A DNA stretch of 57,985 bases from positions 1 through 57,985 of the forward strand of contig NZ_VOSK01000016.1 of the NCBI RefSeq assembly GCF_009296175.1, given 5' to 3'. This DNA is from Microvirga tunisiensis. Its GTDB lineage: Bacteria > Pseudomonadota > Alphaproteobacteria > Rhizobiales > Beijerinckiaceae. The number at the start of each line of letters is the position of its first letter. The first letter of the stretch is position 1. Made by a program: the position numbers and the translations under genes. Of the stretch, positions 9,156 through 19,354 are shown piece after piece. Under the pieces are notes generated by a model, which did no database searches, was not told the origin of the DNA, and saw only the letters and a list, made by a program, of their open reading frames with translations.

Positions 9156-9803
9156 ATGTCAGCCCAGCAGCGGATTGCGCTTTTCATTGATGGCGCCAAC
9201 CTTTACGCGACCACCAAAACCCTTGGCTTCGATATCGATTACAAGCGGCTCCTGAAGGAGTTTCAAGGTCGGGGCACTCTGGTCCGGGCTTTTTACTACA
9301 CCGCGCTTGTAGAAGATCAGGAATATTCTTCCATCCGTCCGCTGATCGACTGGCTCGATTACAATGGCTACCGGGTGGTGACGAAACCGACCAAGGAATT
9401 CGTCGATTCCGCCGGTCGCCGCAAGGTGAAGGGCAATATGGACATCGAGCTCGCCATCGACGCGCTCGAGCTCTCCCCTTACATCGACCACATGGTCCTG
9501 TTCTCCGGCGATGGCGATTTCCGCTCCCTGGTTGAGGCCATGCAGCGCCGTGGCGTTCGGGTTTCCGTCGCCTCCACGGTCACGACTCAGCCGCCGATGG
9601 TGGCCGACGAGCTGCGCCGCCAAGCCGACGAGTTCCTCGACCTGTCGCAGCTGGCGTCCCGCATCGGACGCGACCCTTCGGACCGTCCGCAGCGCGTCGG
9701 GAACGAGAACGGCGAGCGCTCACGCCCGCAACAGCCGCGCAACGGCGCGCTCGAGAGCCGGTACGGCATCCGGCAGCCGCAGGACGGCGACGTCGATATC
9801 TGA
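9156..9803 (+). CDS. NYN domain protein (LabA/DUF88 type, putative RNase)
   Basis: 215 residues. The PIN-like NYN fold covers about residues 1-160, with the four acidic metal ligands of this nuclease family in place: Asp12 (FIDGANLY), Asp96 (GNMDIELAIDAL), Asp119 and Asp121 (FSGDGDF). The C-terminal 45 residues are arginine-, asparagine- and glutamine-rich and probably disordered. Family members cleave structured RNA, but the target here is unknown. It stands alone: 242 bp of AT-rich DNA separate it from pyrE, including TTGACT at 8964 with ATTAAG 17 bp on, a possible promoter. No antitoxin-like partner is adjacent, which argues against a toxin role. Confidence 0.85.
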   Translation: MSAQQRIALFIDGANLYATTKTLGFDIDYKRLLKEFQGRGTLVRAFYYTALVEDQEYSSIRPLIDWLDYNGYRVVTKPTKEFVDSAGRRKVKGNMDIELAIDALELSPYIDHMVLFSGDGDFRSLVEAMQRRGVRVSVASTVTTQPPMVADELRRQADEFLDLSQLASRIGRDPSDRPQRVGNENGERSRPQQPRNGALESRYGIRQPQDGDVDI

Positions 9804-9860
9804 GATTTCAGCCTCTGGCTGAATGCACATGATGGCTGGGCCTGTCCCGGCCATTTGCTG

Positions 9861-10391
9861 TTAAAGCGAACTCTCTTCGACCTGACAGCTGAGGCTGAGA
9901 GATCCGGCCGTATTGCTGACAGTCGCCAAGCAGAGATCCGTCTGCCCGGCGGGAATGGAAACGGCGAATCGGGTCACATAAAGGCCTCCCTCGCTATCCG
10001 GGAGCTTGCGCGCCTCGAGGCGCACGATATTGGCCTCGTATTGCTTGAAAACCTCCGAGAGGCGGGCCACGAGGCCGAGCTGATCGCCGCCGCTGATGGT
10101 GATGCGGTGGGTGATATTTCCCGCAGGACCGGGGCTCGGGTCGAAGGCATAGGGAACGGCCCGGATCTCGGCCCCGTCCAGCTCGGGAAGCAGCTTCAGG
10201 CCTGCCTCGATGTCAGCGGCCGTCAGATCCGCTGGAAGCTCGCAGAGCGCGACGAATTCGGCGCCGGAGCCCAGCGCAGCAAAGGTCGTGTCCCTCAGGT
10301 TCACGCCCACGTCAAAGAGGTGCTCCGCAATCGCCGCGACGAGACCGACCCGATCGGGGCCAAGAACCGAGACCAGAGCAACGGACGCCAT
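9861..10391 (-). CDS. ACT domain protein, GcvR-like
   Basis: 176 residues made of two ACT domains: about 1-80 (ALVSVLGPDRVGLVAAIAE) and about 95-170 (ISGGDQLGLVARLSEVF). Tandem-ACT proteins of this size resemble GcvR, the glycine-cleavage regulator, and generally bind amino acids. There is no DNA-binding or catalytic domain, so a regulatory or sensor role is inferred. The gene is convergent with the NYN gene and 50 bp downstream of smpB on the same strand. Confidence 0.8.
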   Translation of the reverse strand: MASVALVSVLGPDRVGLVAAIAEHLFDVGVNLRDTTFAALGSGAEFVALCELPADLTAADIEAGLKLLPELDGAEIRAVPYAFDPSPGPAGNITHRITISGGDQLGLVARLSEVFKQYEANIVRLEARKLPDSEGGLYVTRFAVSIPAGQTDLCLATVSNTAGSLSLSCQVEESSL

Positions 10392-10441
10392 GTCTTCCCT
10401 CCCAAGCCGAGAGGAGAAATCTAGCGCGGAAGAACGCTCCG

Positions 10442-10915
10442 TCAGCCCTTCTCGCGCATGAGACGCGCCTTCTCCCGATTCCAGGAGCGCTCTTTCTCCG
10501 TCTCGCGCTTGTCGTGTAGCTTCTTGCCGCGGCCGACGCCGAGCTCCACCTTCGCCCGCCCGCGATCGTTGAAATAGATCTTGAGCGGGATCACGGTGAA
10601 CCCTTCGCGCTGGGTCGCGCCGATCAGCTTGTCGATCTGGCGCTTGTGCAGCAGCAGACGGCGCGGACGCTTCGTCTCGTGGTTGAAGCGGTTCGCCTGA
10701 AGGTATTCCGGAATATAGGCGTTGAAGAGGAAGAACTCCTCTCCCGACGGACCGGCAAAGGCCTCGCCGATGGTCGCCTTCCCCTGGCGCAGCGATTTCA
10801 CTTCCGTGCCGGTCAGCGCGATCCCCGCCTCGTAGGTATCGAGGATCTCGTAATTGAACCGCGCCTTCCTGTTGTCGGCGACGACGCGGTTGGCACTCTT
10901 TGGATCTTTTGACAT
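10442..10915 (-). CDS. smpB: SsrA-binding protein SmpB
   Basis: Binds tmRNA and delivers it to stalled ribosomes in trans-translation. 157 residues with the conserved N-terminal [30 protein letters not shown], and the C-terminal basic tail [20 protein letters not shown] that enters the mRNA channel. It starts 6 bp after the dapA stop, a tight dapA-smpB pair typical of Hyphomicrobiales. Confidence 0.97.
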   Translation of the reverse strand: MSKDPKSANRVVADNRKARFNYEILDTYEAGIALTGTEVKSLRQGKATIGEAFAGPSGEEFFLFNAYIPEYLQANRFNHETKRPRRLLLHKRQIDKLIGATQREGFTVIPLKIYFNDRGRAKVELGVGRGKKLHDKRETEKERSWNREKARLMREKG

Positions 10916-10921
10916 GAGCTC

Positions 10922-11806
10922 TTAAGCGTTGATCAGGCCCGCATGGACCATGGCCGAACGAACGGCCTGCCTGGCGCCCTCGGAGGCGGGCACCAGTGGC
11001 AGGCGCACCGTATCCTCCATGAGGCCGAGCAGGGACGCGGCATATTTCACGGGCGTCGGGTTGGTTTCGATGAACAGGTTGGTGTGCAGGGGCATGAGGC
11101 GGTCCTGCACCTTCAGCGCCGAGGCGTAGTCGCCGTTCAGGCAGGCGTTCTGCATCTCCGCGCAGAGCCGGGGCGCGACGTTCGAGGTGACCGAAATACA
11201 GCCATGTCCGCCATGGGCCATGAAGCCGAGCGCGGTCGCGTCCTCGCCCGAGAGCTGGATGAAATCGGGCCCCAGCACCTGCCGCTGCTGGCTCGCGCGC
11301 GCCATGTTGGCGGTCGCATCCTTCACGCCGGCGATGTTCTTGAGCTCATAGAGCCGCGCCATCGTCTCCACCGACATGTCGATGATCGAACGGCCTGGGA
11401 TATTGTAGATGATGATCGGGATCCCGACGGCATCGTTGATGGCCTTGAAGTGCTGGTAGAGGCCTTCCTGCGTCGGCTTGTTGTAATAGGGCGTCACGAT
11501 CAGCACCGCGTCGGCGCCGACCTTTTCCGCATGCTTGGAGAACGCGACCGCCTCCGCCGTGCTGTTGGAGCCGGCACCCGCAATCACCGGTACCCTGCCC
11601 TTCGCCTCCTCGACGCAGATCTCGACGACCCGCTCGTGTTCCTTATGGCTCAGCGTGGGGCTCTCACCCGTCGTTCCCACGGGAACGAGGCCGTTCGTCC
11701 CTTCCTGGATCTGCCAGTTGATGAAGGACCGGAACGCCGCCTCATCCACGGCTCCATCCTTGAAGGGGGTCACCAGAGCCGTGATGGAGCCTTTGAATTG
11801 GGTCAT
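10922..11806 (-). CDS. dapA: 4-hydroxy-tetrahydrodipicolinate synthase
   Basis: Condenses pyruvate with aspartate semialdehyde, the first committed step to lysine and diaminopimelate. 294 residues. The Schiff-base Lys162 (AGVKDAT) and the proton-relay Tyr134 ([10 protein letters not shown]) match E. coli Lys161/Tyr133, and the GTTGES motif is at 45-50. The start at 11806 gives the standard [15 protein letters not shown]. The open frame to 11887 adds a non-homologous leader. It is the promoter-proximal gene of dapA-smpB and is divergent from the lytic transglycosylase. Confidence 0.97.
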   Translation of the reverse strand: MTQFKGSITALVTPFKDGAVDEAAFRSFINWQIQEGTNGLVPVGTTGESPTLSHKEHERVVEICVEEAKGRVPVIAGAGSNSTAEAVAFSKHAEKVGADAVLIVTPYYNKPTQEGLYQHFKAINDAVGIPIIIYNIPGRSIIDMSVETMARLYELKNIAGVKDATANMARASQQRQVLGPDFIQLSGEDATALGFMAHGGHGCISVTSNVAPRLCAEMQNACLNGDYASALKVQDRLMPLHTNLFIETNPTPVKYAASLLGLMEDTVRLPLVPASEGARQAVRSAMVHAGLINA

Positions 11807-11985
11807 GGGGTTATCCTCGATGGTCCGCCGGGCCTTCTCTTGGGCCACAAGGGTTTTACACATAGGGGGTGCGGCGCATGCGCGCAAACGTTCGTTCAGG
11901 GAGTTGTCCTAGCTCGGCTCTTAGTGTTTCCTCAAGAGAAACGTCGTCACAATGAGATAAAAGGCGGCGGCAAGAGGGTTAGCGG

Positions 11986-14040
11986 ATGAGCCTCAACATG
12001 CGTCCTCTCATATGTCTTGTGACATCCGTCGCGCTTGTCCCATTCCTCGTTCTCACCGTCCACGCAACCGAAACTCCTCCCGACACGCCGGGACCGGCAC
12101 AATCCACCACGCTGGAAAACTTCGTGCCCGCCGCGCCGGTGCCGGGAGACCTGGATCACTTGGCCGGGATCTTCAAGGCCTATCGGGACAACGATCTGAC
12201 CGAGGCTCAGATCCTCAGGACCAAGCTCACCCAGCCCGCTGCCCACGCCACCGTCGAATGGTTTGCGATCCGCAGCGGCCTCACCATGGGCCTCGATCGC
12301 ATCCTCGCCTTTCAGAAGGATTACCCGGACTGGCCGGTCACGAGCCAGCTTCGGAGACGGAGTGAGGATGCGCTGCTGGCCGAGCGCAGGCCTCCTTCCC
12401 AGATTCGTGCCTTTTTCGCAAAGCAACCTCCTGGAACCCCCGCCGGGCGGATCGCCCTCGCCTTCGCTCTTCAGGCGGAAGGCCTCGGGCAGGATGCGAT
12501 CGAGAAGATCCGCCATATCTGGCGGGAGGACACCTTCGGCGCCGACGCGGAGCGCCGCATCCTCGACCGCTTTCCGGATGTTCTCGCAAAATCCGACCAT
12601 CGCTTCCGCATGGAGCGGCTTCTCCTGAAGGAGAATTGGGGTGGAGCCCAGCGCGCGGCCGGCTATGCGGGCAAGGAGTATGAGTTGCTCGTGAAGGCGC
12701 GAATGGCTGTCTTCCAGGGCAAGAAGAAGGCCGAGAAAGCCTTTGCCGCCGTGCCTGTCTCCCTGCGCAGCGACGCCTCCTATCTGTTCTCCAGGGCGCT
12801 GCTCCAGCGCCGGAGCAACAACCTGATGGAGGCGGCTGCGATCATCATGGAGGCGCCGCGAGATCCCGAAATGCGGGTCGACGGCGACGAATGGTGGGCC
12901 GAGCAGCGCCTGATCACCCGCGCCCTGCTCGACAAGGGCAATCCCAAGTTGGCCTATGACGTGGCAAGTCATCATGCCGCCGAATCGCCGGTGCAGCAGA
13001 TCGAGGCGGAGTTTCACGCAGGGTGGATTGCTCTCCGCTTCCTGAGCGATCCGGCGACGGCCTCCAAACACTTCGCGACAGTCGCCAAAACAGCCTCGAC
13101 GCCGATCTCCATCTCCCGCGTCGCCTATTGGCAGGGACGCGCGGCGGAGGAGGTCGGCCAAGGGCAGGACGCCAGAATCTACTATGAACGCGCAGCCGAG
13201 CAGCCCACGACCTATTACGGGCAACTGGCCCAGGCGAAGCTGGGTCACGCCATCTCGCTACGAAAAGTCGATCCGCTCTCGGAGGAGGAGCGCAAGGGAT
13301 TCGATGCCCTCGTTCCCGTCCATGCGGTGAAACTGCTGCAGCAGATCGGCGAGCAGGATCTCGCCCTCAGCCTGTACACCGATCTCGCCCAATCCCTGAG
13401 CGATCCGGGGCAGCTCGATGCACTGGCCAGTCTGGCCACATCCCAGCAGAATCCTCGCGCGGTGCTCTCCATCGGCAAGATGGCTCTGCAACGGGGCTTC
13501 CCGCTCGATCAGCATGCCTATCCGCTTGCGGCCATTCCCGATTTCCAGCCTGTCGGCGACGAGGTCGAGCCTGCCATGGTCTATGCCATCGCCCGGCAGG
13601 AGAGTGCTTTCAATCCGCGCGCCATCTCGAGTGCGGGCGCGCGCGGACTCATGCAACTCATGCCCGCCACCGCGAAGAGAACGGCGCAGCGGTTCGGCGT
13701 CGGCTTCGACCTGAAGCGGCTGATCGAGGACCCATCCTACAATGCGAAGATCGGCTCGGCACATCTCGGCGAGCTGATGGAGGATTGGAAGGGCTCCTAT
13801 ATTCTCGCCTTCGCGTCCTACAATGCGGGCGGCGGCAACGTGATCAAGTGGATCAGGACCTATGGCGATCCTCGCAAGCCCGATGTGGATGAGGTCGACT
13901 GGGTCGAACGGATCCCGTTCTATGAGACGCGTAACTACGTCCAACGGGTGCTGGAGAACCTGAGGGTCTACCGGCAGCGTCTGAACGAGAAGCCCGCGCC
14001 GCTCGTTCCAGCAACGGCGGATGCGACAAGCACCAATTGA
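11986..14040 (+). CDS. slt: Soluble lytic murein transglycosylase
   Basis: Periplasmic enzyme that cleaves the glycan strand of peptidoglycan to give 1,6-anhydromuramyl ends. 684 residues: N-terminal signal sequence (about 1-28, hydrophobic [18 protein letters not shown]), a long helical superhelix (about 45-510) and a C-terminal SLT domain. The catalytic Glu539 is in AIARQESAF, followed by the family signatures [13 protein letters not shown] and [18 protein letters not shown] codons at 11986 and 11998 are both possible, and AGAGGG upstream favours the first. Its stop is 47 bp before the next hydrolase start. Confidence 0.94.
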   Translation: MSLNMRPLICLVTSVALVPFLVLTVHATETPPDTPGPAQSTTLENFVPAAPVPGDLDHLAGIFKAYRDNDLTEAQILRTKLTQPAAHATVEWFAIRSGLTMGLDRILAFQKDYPDWPVTSQLRRRSEDALLAERRPPSQIRAFFAKQPPGTPAGRIALAFALQAEGLGQDAIEKIRHIWREDTFGADAERRILDRFPDVLAKSDHRFRMERLLLKENWGGAQRAAGYAGKEYELLVKARMAVFQGKKKAEKAFAAVPVSLRSDASYLFSRALLQRRSNNLMEAAAIIMEAPRDPEMRVDGDEWWAEQRLITRALLDKGNPKLAYDVASHHAAESPVQQIEAEFHAGWIALRFLSDPATASKHFATVAKTASTPISISRVAYWQGRAAEEVGQGQDARIYYERAAEQPTTYYGQLAQAKLGHAISLRKVDPLSEEERKGFDALVPVHAVKLLQQIGEQDLALSLYTDLAQSLSDPGQLDALASLATSQQNPRAVLSIGKMALQRGFPLDQHAYPLAAIPDFQPVGDEVEPAMVYAIARQESAFNPRAISSAGARGLMQLMPATAKRTAQRFGVGFDLKRLIEDPSYNAKIGSAHLGELMEDWKGSYILAFASYNAGGGNVIKWIRTYGDPRKPDVDEVDWVERIPFYETRNYVQRVLENLRVYRQRLNEKPAPLVPATADATSTN

Positions 14041-14086
14041 TGATGCAGGATCCGGATCGTCGAAGATTTACCGAAAACGGACGGAG

Positions 14087-14968
14087 ATGAGTTGCTCCTA
14101 CCGCGACCTTTTCGTATCCGCCGCAAACGGATTACGGCTCTACGCCCGTGATTATCGCCCGCAGACGGGCGATGCGCTCCCTGTCGTATGCCTGCCCGGA
14201 CTTGCCAGAACGTCCAAGGATTTTCATGACCTGGCAGAAGCCCTGAGTCATGATCCTTCATGGCCGCGCCGCGTGCTGTGCCTTGATTACCGCGGGCGTG
14301 GGCGCTCCGAATGGGACAGGGACTGGCGCAACTACGACCTCAAGGTCGAACTGAATGATACCCTGCAGGTCCTAACGGCTGCCGGAATCGGGAAGGCGAT
14401 CTTCATCGGCACCTCCCGCGGCGGCTTGATCACGATGGCCCTCAGCGCGGCGCGACCTGAAATCATCGCAGGCGCGGTCTTGAACGATATCGGACCAGTC
14501 CTTGAAGCCAAGGGATTGATGCGGATCCGGAGCTATGTCGGCAAACTCCCCACGCCTCGGACCATGAGTGAGGCCGCTGACATCCTGCGTCAGAGGTCGG
14601 AGGCCCAGTTTCCCGGCTATACGGACGGGCAATGGGAGAAGATGGCGCGGGGGACCTGGCGAGAGACTGAAGATGGGCTCGTTCTGAATTACGATCCCAA
14701 TCTGATGAAAACGCTCGAGGGTCTCGATCTCGAAGCGCCCCTGCCGGATCTGTGGCCCCTTTTCGAGACCATGAAGCCATTCCCCGTCCTCGCCATCCGG
14801 GGCAGCCATTCCGATCTGCTGACAACTGAGACCTTGCAGGTGATGCAGGAACGGCATCCGCACCTCACGGCTATCACGGTGCCGGAGCAGGGCCACGCCC
14901 CCTCACTTGAAGGCAATCTCATCCCAATCATCAGAGATTTTGTCGCTGGCGTTGATCTCCGGGACTGA
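14087..14968 (+). CDS. Alpha/beta hydrolase
   Basis: 293 residues with the alpha/beta-hydrolase fold. The oxyanion strand is VVCLPGLARTSKDF, the nucleophile Ser110 sits in the elbow FIGTSRGGL, and the catalytic histidine is in EQGHAPSLE near the C-terminus. The pattern resembles esterases, haloperoxidase-like and epoxide hydrolase-like enzymes, so the substrate is open. The start at 14087 is preferred over 14021, which lies inside slt. Probably co-transcribed with slt. Confidence 0.82.
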   Translation: MSCSYRDLFVSAANGLRLYARDYRPQTGDALPVVCLPGLARTSKDFHDLAEALSHDPSWPRRVLCLDYRGRGRSEWDRDWRNYDLKVELNDTLQVLTAAGIGKAIFIGTSRGGLITMALSAARPEIIAGAVLNDIGPVLEAKGLMRIRSYVGKLPTPRTMSEAADILRQRSEAQFPGYTDGQWEKMARGTWRETEDGLVLNYDPNLMKTLEGLDLEAPLPDLWPLFETMKPFPVLAIRGSHSDLLTTETLQVMQERHPHLTAITVPEQGHAPSLEGNLIPIIRDFVAGVDLRD

Positions 14969-15038
14969 AAGGCAGCGTCTTCCCCCTCGGGTCGAACGGA
15001 AAGGCTTGCGGAGCTAGTTCGCAGCCGGGACCTATTCC

Positions 15039-15073
15039 GCTTTCTTGATCTGCAGCTTTCTTGATCTGCAGCT
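15039..15073. repeat. Tandem 16-bp duplication
   Basis: GCTTTCTTGATCTGCA occurs twice without a gap (15039-15054, 15055-15070) and is followed by the first three bases of a third copy. It lies between the hydrolase gene and the porin terminator and looks like a recent slippage duplication. Confidence 0.9.
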
Positions 15074-15156
15074 ACCGTCGCGATTACCGGAGTCCTCTTC
15101 GCCCCAACGGTTCAACTGCGTCAGCGAACCATTTGTATCGGTTGCCGGCCAAAACG

Positions 15157-15182
15157 AAAAACCCCGGTGTTGCCACCGGGGT
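15157..15182 (-). terminator. Intrinsic terminator of the porin gene
   Basis: Perfect 9-bp stem ACCCCGGTG/CACCGGGGT with a 4-nt loop. On the minus strand it is followed by TTTTCG. It sits 26 bp beyond the porin stop. Confidence 0.85.
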
Positions 15183-15208
15183 TCCTCTATCCAATCAGGA
15201 TAAGCCGA

Positions 15209-16510
15209 TTAGAAGTCGCGCTGAACGCGCAGGCGGCCTTCCCAAACGTCGTTGTCCGAGCCAACCGGATCCGGACCACGCGGATCGACGTTGGCGTAGA
15301 GAACCTCAACACCGAGGTCCAGGCCAGACACCGGCGACCAGATCACGTTCGTGCCAGCGCGCCACTCGTCGAAATCGAACGCGCTTGCGTTGATCACGCT
15401 GCCCGGGAGGAAGCCCCGAATCAGGTCGTTGCCGTACTCGACGCGAGCATACGAACCGAACACGTTCTGGCGGATGGTCGGGGTCCAGTAGTGACGCAGA
15501 CCACCGGCAAGCGACCAGCCTGTGCCGGTCTCGATGTCGCCATCAATGCCGACAACGGCATCAGCAATAGAGACGTTGAGCGAGCCAACGGTCGCGCTGC
15601 TGCCGAAGCCGAGGTAGCCGAGAGCGCCGTCAGCGTAGGACGCTGCGAACCAGAGGGCGTCGCCAGCCGCGAGAGACGGCAGGTTGAGCGAGCCCTGGAA
15701 CGACACCGACCAGCCGAGTTCGGAGTCAGGATAGTCGAAGGCGCCCGGACCAACGGCAACAAGGTCGTCGCTGCGCAGCTGGTGCAGAGCACCGGAGAGC
15801 TGAGCCGAACCCCAGGTGCCGGCGTACTTCACGTTACCGACGAGGTCAGGATAGGTCTGACCGGCTTCGTTGAACAACGTGTTCGGGACAATGCTGACAA
15901 CACCGTTGGTGGTGACCTGGCGGTTGCCAAGGAAGGTGCCAGCGAAGCGGCCTTCTTCAGCCGCCAGCGTGGCCGAGAAGCCGTTGCCGAAGGAGAAGGT
16001 GTAGGCGAACACGTTCACGGTCGGAGCGTCCGAGAAGCGGAGCGTGCCGAAGTGGCCCGTGGGCAGGTCGCTGTTGTCGTAGAACGACACCGTACGACCG
16101 GCGGTGAGGCCGCCGAACTGAATGAAGGCCTGGTCGACGTTGGCCGTCGTGGCGCTGAAGCCGTACACGCCGGTGTCGCGGGTCATCTCGAAGCGCACGA
16201 AGGTGCGGAGCAGACCATAAGCGGTGGCGGTGCGGGCGTCGATGTTCAGACGACCACGAGTACGGAAGCCGATGGCATCCTGCGAGCGGTCGAGCGGCTC
16301 GACATAGCGGAACTCGGCGCGAACACGGCCGCCGACGCGGAGGCAGGTTTCGGTGCCGGGGATGTAGAAGAAGCCTGCGCCGTAGGTGGAGCAGACGCGA
16401 ACGTATTCGACAGCAGCGGCCTTCTTCGCGGGAAGGTCGGCGGCTTGAGCTCCGGCAACAGCCGCGAGACCCGCGACCGATCCGAGAAAGAGGCTCTTAG
16501 CGAGCTTCAT
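15209..16510 (-). CDS. Porin, Omp2b/Porin_2 family
   Basis: Outer-membrane trimeric beta-barrel channel typical of Hyphomicrobiales. 433 residues. The signal peptide covers about 1-23 (KLAKSLFLGSVAGLAAVAGAQA), then the mature start ADLPAKKAAAVEYVRVC, and the diagnostic CLRVGGRVRAEFRYVEP. The last residue is phenylalanine (LRVQRDF), the normal end of an outer-membrane barrel. Two cysteines early in the mature protein probably form the disulphide seen in this family. Codon use is strongly biased, as for an abundant protein, and the leader is long. A strong terminator follows. Confidence 0.94.
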   Translation of the reverse strand: MKLAKSLFLGSVAGLAAVAGAQAADLPAKKAAAVEYVRVCSTYGAGFFYIPGTETCLRVGGRVRAEFRYVEPLDRSQDAIGFRTRGRLNIDARTATAYGLLRTFVRFEMTRDTGVYGFSATTANVDQAFIQFGGLTAGRTVSFYDNSDLPTGHFGTLRFSDAPTVNVFAYTFSFGNGFSATLAAEEGRFAGTFLGNRQVTTNGVVSIVPNTLFNEAGQTYPDLVGNVKYAGTWGSAQLSGALHQLRSDDLVAVGPGAFDYPDSELGWSVSFQGSLNLPSLAAGDALWFAASYADGALGYLGFGSSATVGSLNVSIADAVVGIDGDIETGTGWSLAGGLRHYWTPTIRQNVFGSYARVEYGNDLIRGFLPGSVINASAFDFDEWRAGTNVIWSPVSGLDLGVEVLYANVDPRGPDPVGSDNDVWEGRLRVQRDF

Positions 16511-17011
16511 GGTTAAACCTCCAAAGTTTCGAGACCCTGGGGGGCCGGGTTTTTGTGCTTCGAATGCTTCAACGAAGCCCTAAACACGTCCCTTTTCCCC
16601 TAAGTACCCGGCGGCCCGCCTTTTCGGTCGAACTCACCAGGAAGACGACTGGGGTGCCCCCGTCGCTGCAGCCACATTATCCAGGACTGGACCGCAAGCA
16701 ACTGAATGAAGGCGCAAAACGGGCAAGAGCCGGGGCTTTTCAGGGGCATGTTGCACAAACGCAACGTTCAAAGCTGAGTTCTTTACTTTTCGTTAAGACT
16801 CTGACCCTGGAGTTGACAAATCCTTAAGGAAAAAGGGTTTGGACTTTGTCTGATCACCACTCAGGTGGCTCGAATGGAAGTTTTGCGGAGGCAGAGGATA
16901 AACCGGCCCCTGTGAATAACGCCCGTCACAGTTTCGATAGTTCGCTCTCCCAGAGCCAATAAAAAAGGCCGAGCGAGCCCGGCCTCTCTCGAATCGTCGG
17001 CCTGTCAGAGC
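16511..17011. other. Porin upstream region
   Basis: 501 bp holding the porin 5-prime leader and promoter region (minus strand) and the hppD terminator at its right end. No ORF resembles a known protein. A purine-rich sequence with AGG lies just before the porin ATG. I cannot place the promoter with confidence. Confidence 0.5.
16961..16986 (-). terminator. Intrinsic terminator of hppD
   Basis: Stem AGGCCG/CGGCCT with an 8-nt loop, followed on the minus strand by a run of six T. It is 26 bp past the hppD stop. Confidence 0.8.
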
Positions 17012-18127
17012 TTAGGCAACCTTCGGACCGATCACGCCTCGGCGAATCTGGTCTTCTTCGATCGATTCGAAGAGGGCCTTGAAGTTGCCCTCGCCGAATC
17101 CGTCATCGCCCTTGCGCTGGATGTACTCGAAGAAGATCGGCCCGATGGCGGTCTTGCCGAAGCGCTGGAGCAGCACTTTCGTGAAGCCGCCCTCGACTAC
17201 GCCCTCGCCGTCGATCAGAATTCCGTTTCTCTTGAGGCGCTCGAGAGGCTCCTCGTGGCTGGGCAGGCGCTTGTCGATACGGCCGTAATAGATCTCGTTC
17301 GGGGCGGGCATGAACTCAAGCCCGCCCTCGATGAGCGTCTCGATGGATTCGTAGAGATCGTGCGAGCCGAGAGCCACGTGCTGGATGCCCTCGCCCTTGT
17401 ATTCCTGCAGATATTCCTCGATCTGCCCCGTCTCGCCCGCGTCCTCGTTGATCGGGATGCGAATCTTGCCGTCAGGGCTCGTCATGGCGCGGGAGTGCAG
17501 ACCTGTCAGCTTGCCTTCGATGTCGAAGTAGCGGATCTGGCGGAAGTTGAAGAGACGCTCGTAGAAGCCCGCCCATTCGTTCAGGCGCCCGCGATAGACG
17601 TTATGGGTCAGGTGATCGATGTAATAGAGGCCGACGCCCTTCGGCTTCGGATCGGGCTCGCCTAGCCACTCGAAGTCGACGTCGTAGATGGAGCCTTTCG
17701 CGCCATAGCGGTCGACGAAATAGATCTGCAGGCCGCCGATTCCCTCGATAGCCGGGATCTCGAGCTCATTGGGGCCGACCTGGGTTTGCACCGGCTTGGC
17801 GCCCATGGAAAGCGCGCGGTCATAGGCGTATTTCGCATCGGCGACCCGAAAGGCCATGGCCGGAGCCGACGGGCCGTGCTGGCTGGCGAAACGCTCGGCA
17901 AAGGAGCCCGGCTGCGCATTGACGATGAAATTGATATCGCCCTGGCGATAGAGAATGACGTTCTTCGAACGGTGCCTGGCGACGGCGCTGAAGCCCATCG
18001 TCTTGAAGAGACGATCCAGAGCCTGCGGGTCGGGATGGCAGAATTCCACGAATTCGAAGCCGTCGGTGCCCATGGGGTTCTCTTCGGAAATGGCGGCTGG
18101 CGGCGCATCGTGCGGGAATGGTCCCAT
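17012..18127 (-). CDS. hppD: 4-hydroxyphenylpyruvate dioxygenase
   Basis: Non-haem Fe(II) enzyme converting 4-hydroxyphenylpyruvate to homogentisate in tyrosine degradation. 371 residues with two vicinal-oxygen-chelate domains. The iron ligands are His172 (YIDHLTHNV), His250 (IQHVALGSHD) and Glu334 (IFFEYIQRKGDDGFGEGNF, the C-terminal signature). The start at 18127 is set by a perfect AGGAGG 7 nt upstream; an open frame to 18187 lacks one. It follows maiA and a MarR regulator on the same strand. Confidence 0.95.
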   Translation of the reverse strand: MGPFPHDAPPAAISEENPMGTDGFEFVEFCHPDPQALDRLFKTMGFSAVARHRSKNVILYRQGDINFIVNAQPGSFAERFASQHGPSAPAMAFRVADAKYAYDRALSMGAKPVQTQVGPNELEIPAIEGIGGLQIYFVDRYGAKGSIYDVDFEWLGEPDPKPKGVGLYYIDHLTHNVYRGRLNEWAGFYERLFNFRQIRYFDIEGKLTGLHSRAMTSPDGKIRIPINEDAGETGQIEEYLQEYKGEGIQHVALGSHDLYESIETLIEGGLEFMPAPNEIYYGRIDKRLPSHEEPLERLKRNGILIDGEGVVEGGFTKVLLQRFGKTAIGPIFFEYIQRKGDDGFGEGNFKALFESIEEDQIRRGVIGPKVA

Positions 18128-18214
18128 GATTATCCTCCTGTCGTGCCTCTGCCGATCGAGAGGCCTCTGCTTGTGAAAACAACGCATTCGCCCGGTAACG
18201 GATGCGATTCTTCT

Positions 18215-18841
18215 TCAGGTTGCGTCAGGCTGATTGGCCGGAGCGGCGTCCTGAAAGGCTTTGTGCGCGGCGCAAGCCGCATCCACCGCGGCGATCTTGG
18301 GATAGGGATCGAGCGGGACGTCGAAGCGCCGGGCGTTGAAGACTTGCGGTACGAGATAAACGTCGGCCAGCGTGATCCGGGGACCGAAAGCATAGGGTCC
18401 TGGCCCGAGCAGGGTTTCGATAACCTCGAAACCCTCCCGCACCCAATGGGCATACCATTCGTCGGCAGCGGCCTTGTCGTGCCCGAGTCGGTTCTTGAGA
18501 TAGGCCAGCGTTCCGGAATTATTGAGCGGATGGATATCGCAGGCGATCAAGCTGGCAATCGCCCGCACCTTGGCGCGGTTGACGGCACCGACCGGCAGCA
18601 AGGGAGGCTCCGGATAAACCTCGTCGAGATATTCGAGGATGGCTGGAGACTGGATCAGGGTCGTGGCGCCGATATCGAGGGATGGCACGCGCTTCTGAGG
18701 ATTGACGGCCTTGTAGCCCTCCTCGCGCTGCTCCCCTTTCAACAGATTGATCGACACGGATTCGTACGTCACGCCCTTCAGGTTGAGGGCGATCCTGACC
18801 CTGTAGGCCGCAGACGAACGGAAATAGGTATAGAGCTTCAC
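18215..18841 (-). CDS. maiA: Maleylacetoacetate isomerase
   Basis: Glutathione-dependent cis-trans isomerisation of maleylacetoacetate to fumarylacetoacetate. Zeta-class glutathione transferase of 208 residues. The catalytic SSAAYRVRIALNLKG motif begins at residue 9, NPQKRVPSL and the cis-proline region follow, and QSPAILEYLDE closes the glutathione site. The start codon is GTG and overlaps the marR stop by 4 bp, so the two are translationally coupled. 87 bp separate it from hppD downstream. Confidence 0.94.
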   Translation of the reverse strand: MKLYTYFRSSAAYRVRIALNLKGVTYESVSINLLKGEQREEGYKAVNPQKRVPSLDIGATTLIQSPAILEYLDEVYPEPPLLPVGAVNRAKVRAIASLIACDIHPLNNSGTLAYLKNRLGHDKAAADEWYAHWVREGFEVIETLLGPGPYAFGPRITLADVYLVPQVFNARRFDVPLDPYPKIAAVDAACAAHKAFQDAAPANQPDAT

Positions 18842-19341
18842 GCGTCACCCTCCTCGATCGTTTCAGGCGCCAGCGACCGGGCCTGCTGGGTGAGCTTGTC
18901 GATCAAGGCGGCAAGCGTCTTCTGTTCCTGAGGCGTCAAGACCGACAGGAGACGTTCCTCAACGGCAAGAGCCTCAGGAGCCACCGCCTCGTAGATCGCC
19001 CGCCCTTCCGGTGTCAGGGCCAGCCACTCCTCCCGGCGGTCCTCGAGATTGGGGCGACGAACAATGAGGCCGCGCTTCTCGAGCGCCGAGACGGCCCGTG
19101 AAACGGTGGACTTATGCATGACGCCGTCGGGTGCCATGTCCCGCGCCGTGCGGGCCTCATATTGCCCAAGGGTCACGATGACCCGCCAGGCCGGGATCGA
19201 GAGACCGAAGCGCTCGGCGTAGATCTGGGCGAGCGCACTCGACGTCAGTCCGGCCAGAACATTGAGCCTGTACGGCAGAAACTGCTCCAGAACCACCAGC
19301 GGCTCGGGCTCTCTCTTCTTCGCTGCAGATCCAGTTGCCAT
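18838..19341 (-). CDS. MarR family transcriptional regulator
   Basis: 167 residues with a winged helix-turn-helix at about 50-125 (IPAWRVIVTLGQYEARTARDM, then HKSTVSRAVSALEKRGLI and the wing RRPNLEDRREEWLALT). An open frame runs on to 19395, but that would place two perfect operator palindromes inside the coding sequence, so I choose the ATG at 19341. Overlap with maiA and position at the head of maiA-hppD indicate that it controls tyrosine/homogentisate catabolism, probably as a repressor relieved by a pathway intermediate. That role is inferred. Confidence 0.9.
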   Translation of the reverse strand: MATGSAAKKREPEPLVVLEQFLPYRLNVLAGLTSSALAQIYAERFGLSIPAWRVIVTLGQYEARTARDMAPDGVMHKSTVSRAVSALEKRGLIVRRPNLEDRREEWLALTPEGRAIYEAVAPEALAVEERLLSVLTPQEQKTLAALIDKLTQQARSLAPETIEEGDA

Positions 19342-19354
19342 CGTCCCGCCAATC

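Noticed and set aside
9156-9803. PIN-type toxin of a toxin-antitoxin pair
   Set aside because: No adjacent small antitoxin gene, and the NYN domain has the LabA-type length and tail.
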